This document shows positions 10,557 through 21,070 of a DNA stretch of 55,426 nt, one piece after another. The position numbers and the translations under genes were made by a program. The notes below the pieces were generated by a model. That model was not told where the DNA came from. It did no database searches and worked only from the letters and a program-made list of their open reading frames with translations. Within the stretch, counting starts at the first letter, position 1, and each line of letters opens with the position of its first letter. Source of the stretch: Mycolicibacter acidiphilus (GTDB taxonomy: Bacteria > Actinomycetota > Actinomycetes > Mycobacteriales > Mycobacteriaceae); NCBI RefSeq assembly GCF_018455725.1, contig NZ_JAHCLR010000043.1, positions 1 to 55,426 on the forward strand, written 5' to 3'.

Positions 10557-11726
10557 CTACGCCGGTTGCAGGACGTCGGTGATTGACGCACCGGCGGCGA
10601 TCTGGCCGCGGGCCGACCGCACCCGCTCCGGGGCACCGGCACCCACCACGGCGACCAGCACACCGTCGCGTTCGTAGTAGGCGACGAACCGGCGGCCGTC
10701 ATCCTCGACCAGGTGCACGGTGTCGGCGAGCGCCGGGCGGCCGAGGCACTGGATCTTGACGTCGTACTGGTCGCTCCAGAAGTACGGCACCCCCGCCGGC
10801 GGCGTCGGCAGCCCCAGCATCGCTGCCACCAGGGTTCGCGCCTGCTCGGCGACGTTGCTCCAGTGCTCCACCCGAACCTGCGAGCCCGCCGCATCCCGCC
10901 AGGACGCCACATCACCGATCGCCCACACATCCGGTACGTTGGTGCGCCCGGCCTCGTCGCAGACCACGCCGTCAGCGATCGCCACCCCACTGCCGGCCAG
11001 GAAGTCGCAGGCCGGTCGGGACCCGATCCCGAGGACAACCAGGTCGGCCTCAACAACCGAGCCGTCGGACAGCGTTACCGACTCGACCCGGTCGGCGCCG
11101 CCGACGCCCGCCACCGTGACACCGGTGCGCAGGTCGACTCCCTCGATGCGGTGCAGCCGACTCAGCAGCTCCCCGATCTGCTCGCCCAGGACCGATGCCA
11201 GCGGCGTGGCCTGCGGCTCCACCAGCACCACCTCGACGCCCATGCCGCGCAGACTCGCCGACACCTCGCAGCCGATGAACCCCGCACCGACGACCACGGC
11301 GCGCCGCGCGGCGACCGCCCGTCGGCGCAGCGCCACGCAGTCATCGAGAGACCGCAGCAGGTGGATGCCGGCCAGGTCGCCTAACGACGGGATCCGGTTG
11401 GGCACCAGGCCGGTGGCGATCACCAACTGGTCGTAACCGAGGACCGTCGAGTCGGTCAGCGTCACCCGATGCCCGACGGTGTCGACGCTTCGGGCGGCCG
11501 AGCCCAGCCGCAGCGTGATCTGCTGCTCGGCGTAGAACCCGATCGGCTTGAGGTTCACGTTCTCGACCTCGCCCCGCAGCAGTTCCTTCGACAGCGGCGG
11601 ACGGTCGTAGGGCAGGTGGGTCTCCGCGCCGACGATCGTGATCGGCCCGGTGTGACCGCCCCGACGCAGCTGCTCGGCAACCCGGACCGCGGCCAGGCCG
11701 CCGCCGACGATCACCGTCCCGCTCAC
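10557..11726 (-). CDS. Rubredoxin reductase-like FAD/NAD(P) oxidoreductase
   Basis: 389 aa. It has an N-terminal FAD motif ([17 protein letters not shown]), an NAD(P)H motif ([16 protein letters not shown]) and a third motif ([12 protein letters not shown]), the architecture of ferredoxin/rubredoxin reductases (AlkT, BphA4). It would pass electrons from NAD(P)H to the two rubredoxins upstream. The GTG start overlaps the rubB stop (GTGA). It converges with the DUF559-type gene, leaving 4 bp. Confidence 0.85.
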   Translation of the reverse strand: MSGTVIVGGGLAAVRVAEQLRRGGHTGPITIVGAETHLPYDRPPLSKELLRGEVENVNLKPIGFYAEQQITLRLGSAARSVDTVGHRVTLTDSTVLGYDQLVIATGLVPNRIPSLGDLAGIHLLRSLDDCVALRRRAVAARRAVVVGAGFIGCEVSASLRGMGVEVVLVEPQATPLASVLGEQIGELLSRLHRIEGVDLRTGVTVAGVGGADRVESVTLSDGSVVEADLVVLGIGSRPACDFLAGSGVAIADGVVCDEAGRTNVPDVWAIGDVASWRDAAGSQVRVEHWSNVAEQARTLVAAMLGLPTPPAGVPYFWSDQYDVKIQCLGRPALADTVHLVEDDGRRFVAYYERDGVLVAVVGAGAPERVRSARGQIAAGASITDVLQPA

Positions 11727-11905
11727 GGCCGCACCATCTCAACCATCTCGAAGTCGACCTTCGCCGCGCCGCAGTCCGGGCAGCTCCAGTCCTCGGGGAT
11801 GTCGGCCCAGCGGGTGCCGGGGGCGATCCCGTCCTCCGGCCAGCCCAGCGCCTCGTCGTATTCGAACCCGCACTGCAGGCAGCGGAACAGCTTGTAGTCG
11901 CTCAT
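11723..11905 (-). CDS. rubB: Rubredoxin B
   Basis: 60 aa. An iron-binding Cys4 site is formed by CLQC (C9, C12) and CPDC (C42, C45), with the conserved [11 protein letters not shown] segment. Electron carrier to AlkB. The ATG overlaps the preceding rubredoxin stop. Confidence 0.93.
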   Translation of the reverse strand: MSDYKLFRCLQCGFEYDEALGWPEDGIAPGTRWADIPEDWSCPDCGAAKVDFEMVEMVRP

Positions 11906-12075
11906 GAGTTCTCTCCGATCAGTTCGAAGTCCGGTTTTTCGCGTACCGCACAGTCGGGGCAGGCCCAGTCCTCCGCGATGTCCTGCCAGCGGGTGCCGGC
12001 CGGGAACCCCTCGCGGGGTGCTCCGATGGCCTCGTCGTAGACGTAGTCGCAGCCGGGGCAGCGGTAGGCGGGCAT
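11902..12075 (-). CDS. rubA: Rubredoxin A
   Basis: 57 aa with Cys ligands CPGC (C6, C9) and CPDC (C39, C42). ATG 12075 overlaps the alkB stop (ATGA). Tandem rubredoxins after alkB match the mycobacterial alkB-rubA-rubB order (Rv3252c-Rv3250c). Confidence 0.93.
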   Translation of the reverse strand: MPAYRCPGCDYVYDEAIGAPREGFPAGTRWQDIAEDWACPDCAVREKPDFELIGENS

Positions 12076-13295
12076 CAGGCAGCCCCGTAGCGAGCCAGGA
12101 CCTTCTGCCGACGGCGCGGCGAGATGTTGGCCTGCGTGATGTCGCCGCGGTAGTGGGCCAGCACCCGGTGGTCCATCAGCTTGCGCCACACCGGCGGGAA
12201 GTAGGTCACCCCGATCAGTGCGCCGTAGCCGGCCGGCAGGTTCGGGGAGTCCTCGAAGCTGCGCAGCGTCTGATACCGCCGGGTCGGGTTGGCGTGATGA
12301 TCGCTGTGCCGCTGCAGGTGGTAGAGGAACAGGTTCGTGACGATGTGGTCGGAGTTCCAGCTGTGCTGCGGTGTGCAGCGCTCGTAGCGGCCGTTGGGCA
12401 GCTTCTGCCGCACCAGCCCGTAGTGCTCCAGGTAGTTCACCGCCTCCAGCAGCGACGACCCGTAGAACGCGTTGATCAGCACGTACGGCACCAGTGCCAC
12501 ACCGAACACCGCGATCATGACGCCCCAGAACAGCACCGACATCGCCAGGGCGTTGACCGTGTCGTTGTCCCACCAGGTCTGCGGGTTCCACGGGCTCTTG
12601 CCGGTCCGGCGGATGCGTTGCGCCTCCAGTTCCCAGGCTGAACGGATGCCGCCGACGGTGCTGCGCGGCAAGAACTCCCAGAACGTCTCCCCGAACCGGG
12701 CCGATGCCGGGTCCTCCGGGGTGGCCACCCGCACGTGGTGGCCGCGGTTGTGCTCGACGTAGAAGTGGCCGTAGCAGACCTGGGCCAGGGTGATCTTGGA
12801 CAGCCAGCGCTCCAGGGAGTCCCGCTTGTGGCCGAGTTCGTGGGCGGTGTTGATCCCGACGCCGGCCACCGTCGCCGCCGTCATCGCGACACCGATCTTG
12901 CCCAGCCAGCCCAGGGCCCCGTCGTAGCCGAGCCAACCGAGGTCGGAGGCGGTGAACAGGTACGCGCCGAAGATGGCGCTGGCGTACTGGAAGGGAATGT
13001 AGGCGTAGGTCGCGTAGCGGTAGTAGCGGTCGCCTTCCAGCGCCGACATCACCTCATCGGGCGGGTTCTGCCCGTCGTCGCCGATCCAGAGGTCCAGCGC
13101 CGGCAGCAGCGCGTAGATCAGGAACGGGCCGATCCACAGCGGCAGCTGCGACGCGGTGTGCCAGCCGGCGGCGTTCATCGCCCACACCGCCGGCAGCACC
13201 AGGAACAGCATGGTGGGCACGACCAGGCCCAACAGCCACAGATGGCGTTTCCTGTCCTGCCAGATCTTTGGCCCGCCGGCCACCTCGATGCTCAT
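12075..13295 (-). CDS. alkB: Alkane 1-monooxygenase
   Basis: 406 aa integral-membrane di-iron hydroxylase that oxidises medium- to long-chain n-alkanes at the terminal carbon. The diagnostic histidine boxes are HELGHK (152-157), EHNRGHHV (181-188) and, near the C-terminus, LQRHSDHHA, plus [10 protein letters not shown] helices are in the N-terminal half. An AAAGGA ribosome site precedes ATG 13295. First gene of the four-gene operon. Confidence 0.94.
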   Translation of the reverse strand: MSIEVAGGPKIWQDRKRHLWLLGLVVPTMLFLVLPAVWAMNAAGWHTASQLPLWIGPFLIYALLPALDLWIGDDGQNPPDEVMSALEGDRYYRYATYAYIPFQYASAIFGAYLFTASDLGWLGYDGALGWLGKIGVAMTAATVAGVGINTAHELGHKRDSLERWLSKITLAQVCYGHFYVEHNRGHHVRVATPEDPASARFGETFWEFLPRSTVGGIRSAWELEAQRIRRTGKSPWNPQTWWDNDTVNALAMSVLFWGVMIAVFGVALVPYVLINAFYGSSLLEAVNYLEHYGLVRQKLPNGRYERCTPQHSWNSDHIVTNLFLYHLQRHSDHHANPTRRYQTLRSFEDSPNLPAGYGALIGVTYFPPVWRKLMDHRVLAHYRGDITQANISPRRRQKVLARYGAA

Positions 13296-13392
13296 CCGCT
13301 TCGTCCTTTCGCCTGGTCACATCACTGATGCCCTTGACGGTAGGCAGCGTCACACGGTGGCCGCTCGTCCCGCGAAACCGAGAATCGTCTCG
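13296..13392 (-). promoter_or_regulatory. alkB promoter region
   Basis: 97 bp between the regulator stop and alkB. On the minus strand a TACCGT hexamer (13336-13341) could be a -10 element for alkB. A short GAGA-CGAT-TCTC interrupted palindrome lies just after the regulator stop. Suggestive only. Confidence 0.35.
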
Positions 13393-14679
13393 CTATTCGT
13401 CTCCGGGGGACAAGGAAGACGACGGGGACAACACGCATGCGCCGTACCATTGACATAGCAGCAGCGCGATCTCCACGTCGAGGCGGTCCTCGGCGATCGG
13501 CCGGCCGCGGCGCTCGACGGCGCGTTGTATCCGGTATTTCATCGTGTTGACGTGGAAGTGCAGTTGCTCGCCGGCGGCTTTGAAACTGGATCCGGTCCGC
13601 AGGAACACCCGCAGCGTGTCGCGCAGGCGCTCGTCTGCGTCGGTCGCGGACGCCAGCGGGCCGAGTACTTCGCCGACCCAGGCCCGTGCGGCGGCCAGGT
13701 TGTCGGCGCCGAGCAGCGCCGCGGCGGACAGTCCGGGATCGTTCGCGGCGCTGACGCGATTGACGTCCGTACCCGCCGCCACCGCCAGGGTGTGCACCGC
13801 CAGCGCCTGCTGGTGGGAGCGGCGGAAGCCCTCGACCCCGGGCAGCGGATCGCCGATCGCGACCCACGGTTCGTCGGCCGCGGCCAGCGCGCAGGCCCGG
13901 ATCTGCGACACGACATCGGATCCGGCCGCCGACGGCAGCGGAATCCAAGCCCACCCGGTGGTGCTGTCGGTCGGGATGAACAGCGGTGCGCCCTGGATCG
14001 CCAGCGACTCGGCGAGTTTCTTCGTGAAGCCTTCGGCGGCGGCCAGCTTGTCGCCGTCCGACTCCGGGTACCACACGACGATCGCGACATGGGTTCGCCG
14101 CAGGGGGTACCGGATCGCGGTCGTCATCGCATCGACGTCCAGGCTCTCATCGGCCAGAATCTCCCGGACCCGCAAGGCGCGCACCGCATTTCGGCTCTCC
14201 AGCCAGCGTTCGCGCTCGGACTGGTAGACGTTGACCACCTGCTGCGACATCTCGTCGATGTAGCCGAACATGACCGTCGACAGCTGCCCGAGCACACTCA
14301 GGCTCAGGTCGGGATCCAGCCCGGCGGAACGAACCTCCTCCAGCACCAGCTGCAGCGCCACCGAGTGCCCCAGCCGGTAGCCGCGCACCAGCGCGTTCAC
14401 CGGTACCCCGCGCTGCGCGAGTCTGCGGGCGTGTTCGAGTGCGACGGTCGGCGCGGCGACGTCGGACACCGGGATGTTGTGGCGGATCGCCGAGAAATAC
14501 GTGTCGACGTTCGCTGTCACCGTTTCGCGCAGCAACTGCAGCAGCGACGAATCCCCGGTCAGCTCCGGCGACTCCTTGGCCACCAGATCCTCGATGACGC
14601 CGGCCGTCTCGGGCAGGTGCTCGTAGAGCCGCCGCGAAATCACGATCGCGGCCTCGGCGACACGGTCTGGATCTGTCAT
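13393..14679 (-). CDS. PucR/CdaR-type transcriptional regulator
   Basis: 428 aa. The N-terminal helical sensory region carries RGVPVNALVRGYRLG, the middle region is GGDEF-like, and the C-terminal HTH_30 domain (about 365-415) has LRDTLRVFL..GSSFKAAGEQLHFHVNTMKYRIQR split across it, the PucR signature. It lies 97 bp upstream of alkB on the same strand, so it is the likely local regulator; known mycobacterial alkB operons usually carry a TetR gene downstream instead. ATG 14679 begins MTDPDRVAEA; the longer upstream frame has poor coding features. Confidence 0.82.
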   Translation of the reverse strand: MTDPDRVAEAAIVISRRLYEHLPETAGVIEDLVAKESPELTGDSSLLQLLRETVTANVDTYFSAIRHNIPVSDVAAPTVALEHARRLAQRGVPVNALVRGYRLGHSVALQLVLEEVRSAGLDPDLSLSVLGQLSTVMFGYIDEMSQQVVNVYQSERERWLESRNAVRALRVREILADESLDVDAMTTAIRYPLRRTHVAIVVWYPESDGDKLAAAEGFTKKLAESLAIQGAPLFIPTDSTTGWAWIPLPSAAGSDVVSQIRACALAAADEPWVAIGDPLPGVEGFRRSHQQALAVHTLAVAAGTDVNRVSAANDPGLSAAALLGADNLAAARAWVGEVLGPLASATDADERLRDTLRVFLRTGSSFKAAGEQLHFHVNTMKYRIQRAVERRGRPIAEDRLDVEIALLLCQWYGACVLSPSSSLSPGDE

Positions 14680-14731
14680 AGCCAGAACGTAGCCCGCACG
14701 CCGCGGCACGGCGGTCGGTTCACGCTCGCCG

Positions 14732-15439
14732 TCAGACGCGCCGGGGTGCCGCCAACCGCTCGGCGCGCAGCAACTCGACCTCCGGTAGTTCCAGCGGCGC
14801 CAGCTCGCCCACCACCCGCGACAAGAGGTAATCGGCAAGCTCGGGGTTTCGCGCCAAGCACGGCCCGTGCAGATAGGTGGCGATGACGCTGCCCTGCACC
14901 GCGCCGTCGAACCCATCACCGGCCCGGTTGCCGGCACCCTTCTCCACCGCGCCCAAAGGTGTTGCGGCAGAACCCAGCACAGTGCCACCGCGGTGATTCT
15001 CGAAACCGGTCAGCGGCGCTGAAAGACCGTCGAGCAGTGGTCGGGCGACCACCTCGCCGATGGTGCGCGCATCCTGCGGGGAGGTGGTCAGGTCCAGCAG
15101 GCCCACGCCGTCGACCCGTTCCCCGGCGGCCGTCTCGTACCAGTTGCCGAGCACCTGGATCGCCGCGCAGATCGCCAACACCGGCGTTCCACGTGAAACC
15201 GCCTGCTGCAAGCCGGGATACCGCAGCAGGTGCCGGGTGGCCAGCCGCTGCGCGTAGTCCTCCGCGCCGCCCAGGGTGTAGAGGTCGCAGGACGCCGGCA
15301 CCGGGTCGTTCAGGGTGATCTCCACGATCTCGGCGTCGATCCCGCGCAGCCGCAGCCGCTGCCGCAGCACCACGGCGTTGCCGCCGTCGCCGTAGGTGCC
15401 CATCACGTCGGGGAGCACCAGCCCGATCTGCACGCTCAC
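14732..15439 (-). CDS. gatD: Lipid II isoglutaminyl synthase, glutaminase subunit GatD
   Basis: 235 aa class I glutamine amidotransferase (CobQ2-like). The nucleophile Cys sits in VLAICAAIQVLG, and GFENHRGGT and TYLHGPCLARNPELADYLL carry the family signatures with the catalytic His. With MurT it amidates D-Glu of lipid II to D-isoglutamine. Start overlaps the murT stop by 4 bp. Confidence 0.92.
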   Translation of the reverse strand: MSVQIGLVLPDVMGTYGDGGNAVVLRQRLRLRGIDAEIVEITLNDPVPASCDLYTLGGAEDYAQRLATRHLLRYPGLQQAVSRGTPVLAICAAIQVLGNWYETAAGERVDGVGLLDLTTSPQDARTIGEVVARPLLDGLSAPLTGFENHRGGTVLGSAATPLGAVEKGAGNRAGDGFDGAVQGSVIATYLHGPCLARNPELADYLLSRVVGELAPLELPEVELLRAERLAAPRRV

Positions 15440-16653
15440 GACAGCCTCCGCTGCAAGCCCAGGAACGCCGTGTAGTTGGCGACGACCTCCACCCGGCCCG
15501 GCGGGCAGGATGCGATGGCGGCGACGGTGTCGTGCACCAGGGTGTGCTCGACGCCGGCGTAGCCGAGTCGCACTGCCAGGTCGGTGCCGCGCTCACCGGC
15601 GGCCACCACCGGTACGCCCTCGAAGTGCTCGAAGCGCACATCCCACAGCCAGGACAGGTCCTCGCCGTCGGGCACCTGACCGTTGACGGCGATCACCACC
15701 GAGGCGTCCCGGTCCACCATCGACAGGGCTTCCTGCCAGCCGGCCGGATTCTTGGCCAGCAGCATCCGCACCTTGTGCTCACCCACCTGCACGGTCTTGT
15801 ATCGGCCGGCGACCTCGTCGACGGCGGACACCGCGGCCACCGCGGCAACCGGGTCGGCGCCCAACGCGACCGCGGCGGCCACAGCCTGCGCGGCGTTGCC
15901 GCGGTTCACCGCGCCCGGCAACGAAAGCCGCATCGGCAGCGCCAACCCGCCCGGCCCGTACAGCGACTCCGAGTCGTACCACCACTGCGGTTCCGGGCGG
16001 GAGAAATCGCAGCCGGTGGAGTGCCACCGCGTCCCGTCACGGACGATCACCTCACCGCTGCGCGGGCAGCTCACCGAGTCACCCGACCAGGACCCGCCGG
16101 CGGCCACCCACACCACATTCGGACTGTCGTAGGCCGCCGAGGTCATCAGCACGTCGTCGCAGTTGGCGACCACCACCGCCTGCGGATGCCGGGCCAGCCC
16201 GCCGCGCAGCGCCCGCTCGACGGCGTTGATCTCACCGACTCGGTCCAACTGGTCGCGGGACAGGTTCAGCAGCACGACCACCGCGGTGTCCACCGCATCC
16301 AGGACGTGTGGGACGTGCATCTCGTCGACCTCGAGGGCGGCCAGTGCAGCGCGCCGATCCGCCGCCAGCGCTGAGATCAGCCCGGCATCCATGTTGGCGC
16401 CCTCGGCGTTGGTGGCCACCGGACCCAGCCCGCGCAGCGCGGCGGCCACCATCCGGGTGGTCGTCGACTTGCCGTTGGTTCCGGTGACGACGACGGCCCG
16501 GCGTCCGGTGCCCAACTGGCGCAGGATCGAGCGGTCCAGGGTCATGGCGACCAGGCCGCCGATCATCGCGCCGGCGCCGCGGCCGGTGACCCGCGACGCC
16601 CAGCGGGCCCCGGCGCCGGCGGCCAGGGCGAGACGTCCACGGGCGGTGATCAC
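15436..16653 (-). CDS. murT: Lipid II isoglutaminyl synthase, Mur ligase subunit MurT
   Basis: 405 aa Mur-ligase-like ATPase. The P-loop is VVVTGTNGKSTTTR, the central domain has NLSRDQLDRVGE, and a C-terminal DUF1727-type domain follows. It activates the lipid II glutamate carboxylate for amidation by GatD. GTG 16653 gives the family length. The segment corresponding to the Cys4 zinc ribbon of Firmicute MurT keeps only CPRS and GCDFS, i.e. two cysteines. Divergent from the DnaQ-like gene (79 bp). Confidence 0.92.
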   Translation of the reverse strand: MITARGRLALAAGAGARWASRVTGRGAGAMIGGLVAMTLDRSILRQLGTGRRAVVVTGTNGKSTTTRMVAAALRGLGPVATNAEGANMDAGLISALAADRRAALAALEVDEMHVPHVLDAVDTAVVVLLNLSRDQLDRVGEINAVERALRGGLARHPQAVVVANCDDVLMTSAAYDSPNVVWVAAGGSWSGDSVSCPRSGEVIVRDGTRWHSTGCDFSRPEPQWWYDSESLYGPGGLALPMRLSLPGAVNRGNAAQAVAAAVALGADPVAAVAAVSAVDEVAGRYKTVQVGEHKVRMLLAKNPAGWQEALSMVDRDASVVIAVNGQVPDGEDLSWLWDVRFEHFEGVPVVAAGERGTDLAVRLGYAGVEHTLVHDTVAAIASCPPGRVEVVANYTAFLGLQRRLS

Positions 16654-16732
16654 GCCGGTGAGTTTAGGGCGATCGCAAGACACGGCGCTCGGCGACCGGA
16701 GTTCGTCGGAGTGGCGTGCCACCCTGGACGGT

Positions 16733-17722
16733 ATGGATGCGGTGTGGGGACGCCCGGCCCGGGAGCCCGGCGCAGGCTGGGCCGTCGTCGACGTCGAGAC
16801 CTCGGGGTTTCGGCCGGGCCAGGCGCGGGTCCTGAGCATCGCCGCACTGGCGCTCGACGCCGACGGGCGGATCGAGCGCTCGGTGTCCAGCCTGCTCAAC
16901 CCGGGCACCGACCCCGGCCCCACCCACGTGCACGGGCTGACCGCCGAGATGCTGGCCGGCCAGCCCCAGTTCGCCGAGGTCGTCGGTGAGGTCGCCGAAC
17001 TGCTGGCGGGGCGGACGCTGGTGGCGCACAACGTGGCGTTCGACTACACCTTCCTGGCCGCCGAAGCCGAGATGGCCGGCGCCGAACTGCCGGTCGACGC
17101 GGTGATGTGCACGGTGGAGTTGTCGCGGCGGCTGGACCTGGGCCTGGAGAACCTGCGGCTGGAGACACTGGCCCGGCACTGGCGGGTCACCCAGACCCGG
17201 GCGCACGACGCGCTCGACGACGCGCGGGTGCTGGCCGGGGTGCTGGTGCCGTCGCTGGAGCGGGCCCGCGAGCGGGACGTGTGGCTGCCGGTACGGCCGG
17301 TGACGCGGCGGATGTGGCCCAACGGCCGGATCACCCACGAGGAACTGCGGCCGCTGAAGGCGCTGGCGTCGCGGATGCCGTGCCGCTACCTGAACCCGGG
17401 CCGCTACCAGCGCGGTCGCCCGCTGGTGCAGGGCATGCGGGTGGCGCTGTCGGCGGAGTGCACCCGCACCCACGAGGAACTCGTCGAACGGATCCTGCAC
17501 GCCGGACTGGCCTACAGCGACGTCGTCGACACCCACACCTCACTGGTGGTCTGCAATGCGGACGCCCCCGAGCAGGGCAAGGGATACCAGGCCCGCGAAC
17601 TCGGGGTGCCGACGGTATCCGACGAACAGTTCCTGGCCTGTGTCGATCGCGTGGTCGGGGGCACCGGCATCGAGGATTTCGTCGACCCCGGATCGACCGG
17701 CGCGCAGATCTCGCTGTTCTAA
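16733..17722 (+). CDS. DnaQ-like 3'-5' exonuclease with BRCT domain (Rv3711c-like)
   Basis: 329 aa, the length of M. tuberculosis DnaQ (Rv3711c). DEDDh motifs are VVDVETSGF (D20, E22), AHNVAFDYTFL and AHDALDDARVL. The C-terminal region (about 240-325, LSAECTRTHEELVERI) is a BRCT-like fold. In mycobacteria proofreading is done mainly by the DnaE1 PHP domain, so this protein is probably an accessory repair exonuclease. ATG 16733 chosen on family length. Confidence 0.88.
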   Translation: MDAVWGRPAREPGAGWAVVDVETSGFRPGQARVLSIAALALDADGRIERSVSSLLNPGTDPGPTHVHGLTAEMLAGQPQFAEVVGEVAELLAGRTLVAHNVAFDYTFLAAEAEMAGAELPVDAVMCTVELSRRLDLGLENLRLETLARHWRVTQTRAHDALDDARVLAGVLVPSLERARERDVWLPVRPVTRRMWPNGRITHEELRPLKALASRMPCRYLNPGRYQRGRPLVQGMRVALSAECTRTHEELVERILHAGLAYSDVVDTHTSLVVCNADAPEQGKGYQARELGVPTVSDEQFLACVDRVVGGTGIEDFVDPGSTGAQISLF

Positions 17723-17728
17723 CGACGA

Positions 17729-17760
17729 GGGGCCGGTCCCGGAATCCCGGAACCGGCCCC
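17729..17760. terminator. Bidirectional hairpin terminator
   Basis: 14-bp stem (17729-17742 with 17747-17760, one mismatch) around the loop AATC, between the convergent dnaQ-like gene and the secreted-protein gene. Confidence 0.75.
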
Positions 17761-17779
17761 GACGCCGTCGTGCGGGCGG

Positions 17780-18895
17780 TCAGCCCAGGGTGGTGAACAT
17801 GTTGCCCAAGTCGGTCATCAGCGTCGCGAACGCACCGTCGGCGCCGAACACGTCACCGAACGGCCCGCCGGCCAAGGTCTCGAACAGCGACTTCGAAGCC
17901 TCGCTGAACGCGTCGGCGTCGAAGCTCTTGAACAGGTCGGTGAAGTCGTCGCCCTTCAGCCCGGCGATGTCGGCGAGCATCGCCAGGTTCTGGTCGAACA
18001 TGCCCTGCAGGCCCCCGATGCTGCCGTCGTTGAAGGTCTGCTCGGACGAACCCTGCAGCAGGCTCGACGTCAGCTCCTGCGGGTCGTAGCCGGTGACACC
18101 GAGGAACCCGTTGAGGCTCTGCTGCTGAGCGTCGAACAGCATGTTGAACGAGTTGAAGCCGCGGTTGACGATCCCGTTCAGCGCACTGTCGTTGCCGAAG
18201 ATCGCCTGCTCCAGCGCCACCTGGTCGCTCAGCAGGTCGGTGTTGAAGTTCTGCTCGGCGGCCACCAGAGCCTGGTTGAAGGTGGTGACGCTGGCGACCA
18301 GTTGGTTGAAGGCGTCACCGGAGTCCCCGTGCTCGGGGTTGATGCCCGACTGCGCCGCCTGGAAGAAGGCGGCGGCACCCAGGTAGTGGCCGATCGCGGC
18401 CTCGAGTCCGGCGAAATTGAAGCTGGCGGTGTGATTGTCATCGACGATCAGCGACCCGTTGAGGTTGGGGAGATCGGTCGAGGTGAACGCGCCGTCAGTG
18501 TCGACCGTGCCGCGCGCGCCGAGCAGGCCGAGCAGTGCGGCCTGGTTGATGTTGGTCAGCGCGTTGTTGGCGTCGAAGAACTGGAAGACGGCCTGCTGGG
18601 CGGCGTGAGTCTGGAAGCCGGTGGCATCCGAGCCGACCAGCATCTCGGCAAGCTTGTCGACCTGGCCCGCCTGGTCGGCAACCAGCTTGCCGTTGGACGT
18701 CAGGAAGCCGGTGATCAGATCCGAGTTCTGGCTCAGCTGCTGACTCGCGATGTCACCGAGGCTGAACCCGGTGGTCAGTGCGACGTCGCGCAGCTGCACA
18801 CCGGGCAGGGTGGCGACGACGGGCGCAGCGGCCATCAGGCCTCCGGCGACGAGGGCCGCCGTGGCGACGGCGTACGGACGGGCGGCGAGTTCCAT
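17780..18895 (-). CDS. Secreted protein of unknown function
   Basis: 371 aa. A signal peptide at about 6-30 (ATAALVAGGLMAAAPVVA) precedes a long helical, Asn/Gln/Phe/Asp-rich mature protein without cysteines. The segment LPGVQLRDVALTTG after the signal recalls exported PE-like or alanine/valine-rich mycobacterial proteins. No enzyme motif found. It has a TAGGAG ribosome site, and an IdeR-like box overlaps its promoter. Confidence 0.7.
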   Translation of the reverse strand: MELAARPYAVATAALVAGGLMAAAPVVATLPGVQLRDVALTTGFSLGDIASQQLSQNSDLITGFLTSNGKLVADQAGQVDKLAEMLVGSDATGFQTHAAQQAVFQFFDANNALTNINQAALLGLLGARGTVDTDGAFTSTDLPNLNGSLIVDDNHTASFNFAGLEAAIGHYLGAAAFFQAAQSGINPEHGDSGDAFNQLVASVTTFNQALVAAEQNFNTDLLSDQVALEQAIFGNDSALNGIVNRGFNSFNMLFDAQQQSLNGFLGVTGYDPQELTSSLLQGSSEQTFNDGSIGGLQGMFDQNLAMLADIAGLKGDDFTDLFKSFDADAFSEASKSLFETLAGGPFGDVFGADGAFATLMTDLGNMFTTLG

Positions 18896-18927
18896 GAAGA
18901 GGCTCCTAAAAGAGGTCGATGAGCAAG

Positions 18928-18946
18928 TTAGGGAAACCTATCATAA
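18928..18946 (-). promoter_or_regulatory. Candidate IdeR (iron) box
   Basis: TTAGGGAAACCTATCATAA matches the IdeR consensus TWAGGTWAGSCTWACCTWA at 15 of 19 positions. On the minus strand it overlaps a TATGAT -10 element (18938-18943), 33 bp before the start of the secreted-protein gene. Repression by iron-loaded IdeR would be expected if real. Confidence 0.4.
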
Positions 18947-19064
18947 GTTCGTGATCATGATGAGTGCGAAAGTCCGCGGATTAAGCACTATCGAACACCA
19001 GCATGCACGAATGTCGGCGATACAGCACTCGATTCAGCGAAGAAGCTGAGTGAGTGGTGCAGAT

Positions 19065-19077
19065 CACTAACTTAGTG
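19065..19077. other. Short palindrome CACTAA-C-TTAGTG
   Basis: A perfect 6-bp inverted repeat with 1-nt centre, 7 bp past the leuA stop. It is too short to be a convincing terminator; role unknown. Confidence 0.25.
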
Positions 19078-19084
19078 CCGCCGG

Positions 19085-20911
<1,827 letters not shown>

Positions 20912-20925
20912 TCAGATGGACTGCA

Positions 20926-20984
20926 GACCGGCGCATCGGCGAAACCCGCGACGGGAAGCCGGTCCTGGTCAGACCCCGTCGCGG
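20926..20984 (-). promoter_or_regulatory. leuA transcription attenuator
   Basis: Two mutually exclusive RNA pairings are visible on the minus strand. One is a 10-bp stem (20975-20984 with 20946-20955) whose first arm lies inside the leader-peptide codons. The other is a downstream hairpin (20958-20964 with 20926-20932) enclosing the small stem CCCG/CGGG. Ribosome position on the leucine codons would decide which forms. Actinobacterial leuA attenuation has been predicted in general; this fold is my reading. Confidence 0.65.
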
Positions 20985-21010
20985 CGTCCGAGCAGGAGCG
21001 CGCGCAGCAT
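20969..21010 (-). CDS. leuL: leuA leader peptide
   Basis: 13-residue peptide MLRALLLGRRDGV ending at TGA 20969-20971. Leu makes up 4 of 13 codons (CTG, CTC, CTG, CTC), three of them consecutive. An in-frame upstream ATG at 21019 would add three residues. No Shine-Dalgarno is seen. A TAGAAT -10 element ends 7 nt before ATG 21010, so translation is probably from a leaderless transcript. It lies 75 bp upstream of leuA. Confidence 0.7.
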   Translation of the reverse strand: MLRALLLGRRDGV

Positions 21011-21017
21011 GTCAGGC

Positions 21018-21023
21018 ATTCTA
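21018..21023 (-). promoter_or_regulatory. -10 element of the leuA leader transcript
   Basis: TAGAAT fits TANNNT. It is 7 nt from the leader ATG at 21010, which places the transcription start at or next to the ATG. No clear -35 is visible. Confidence 0.5.
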
Positions 21024-21070
21024 GCGCGTCGGCCCGTGCGGAGGGAGCGGTGGTCGACCAGCGCAGCCGG

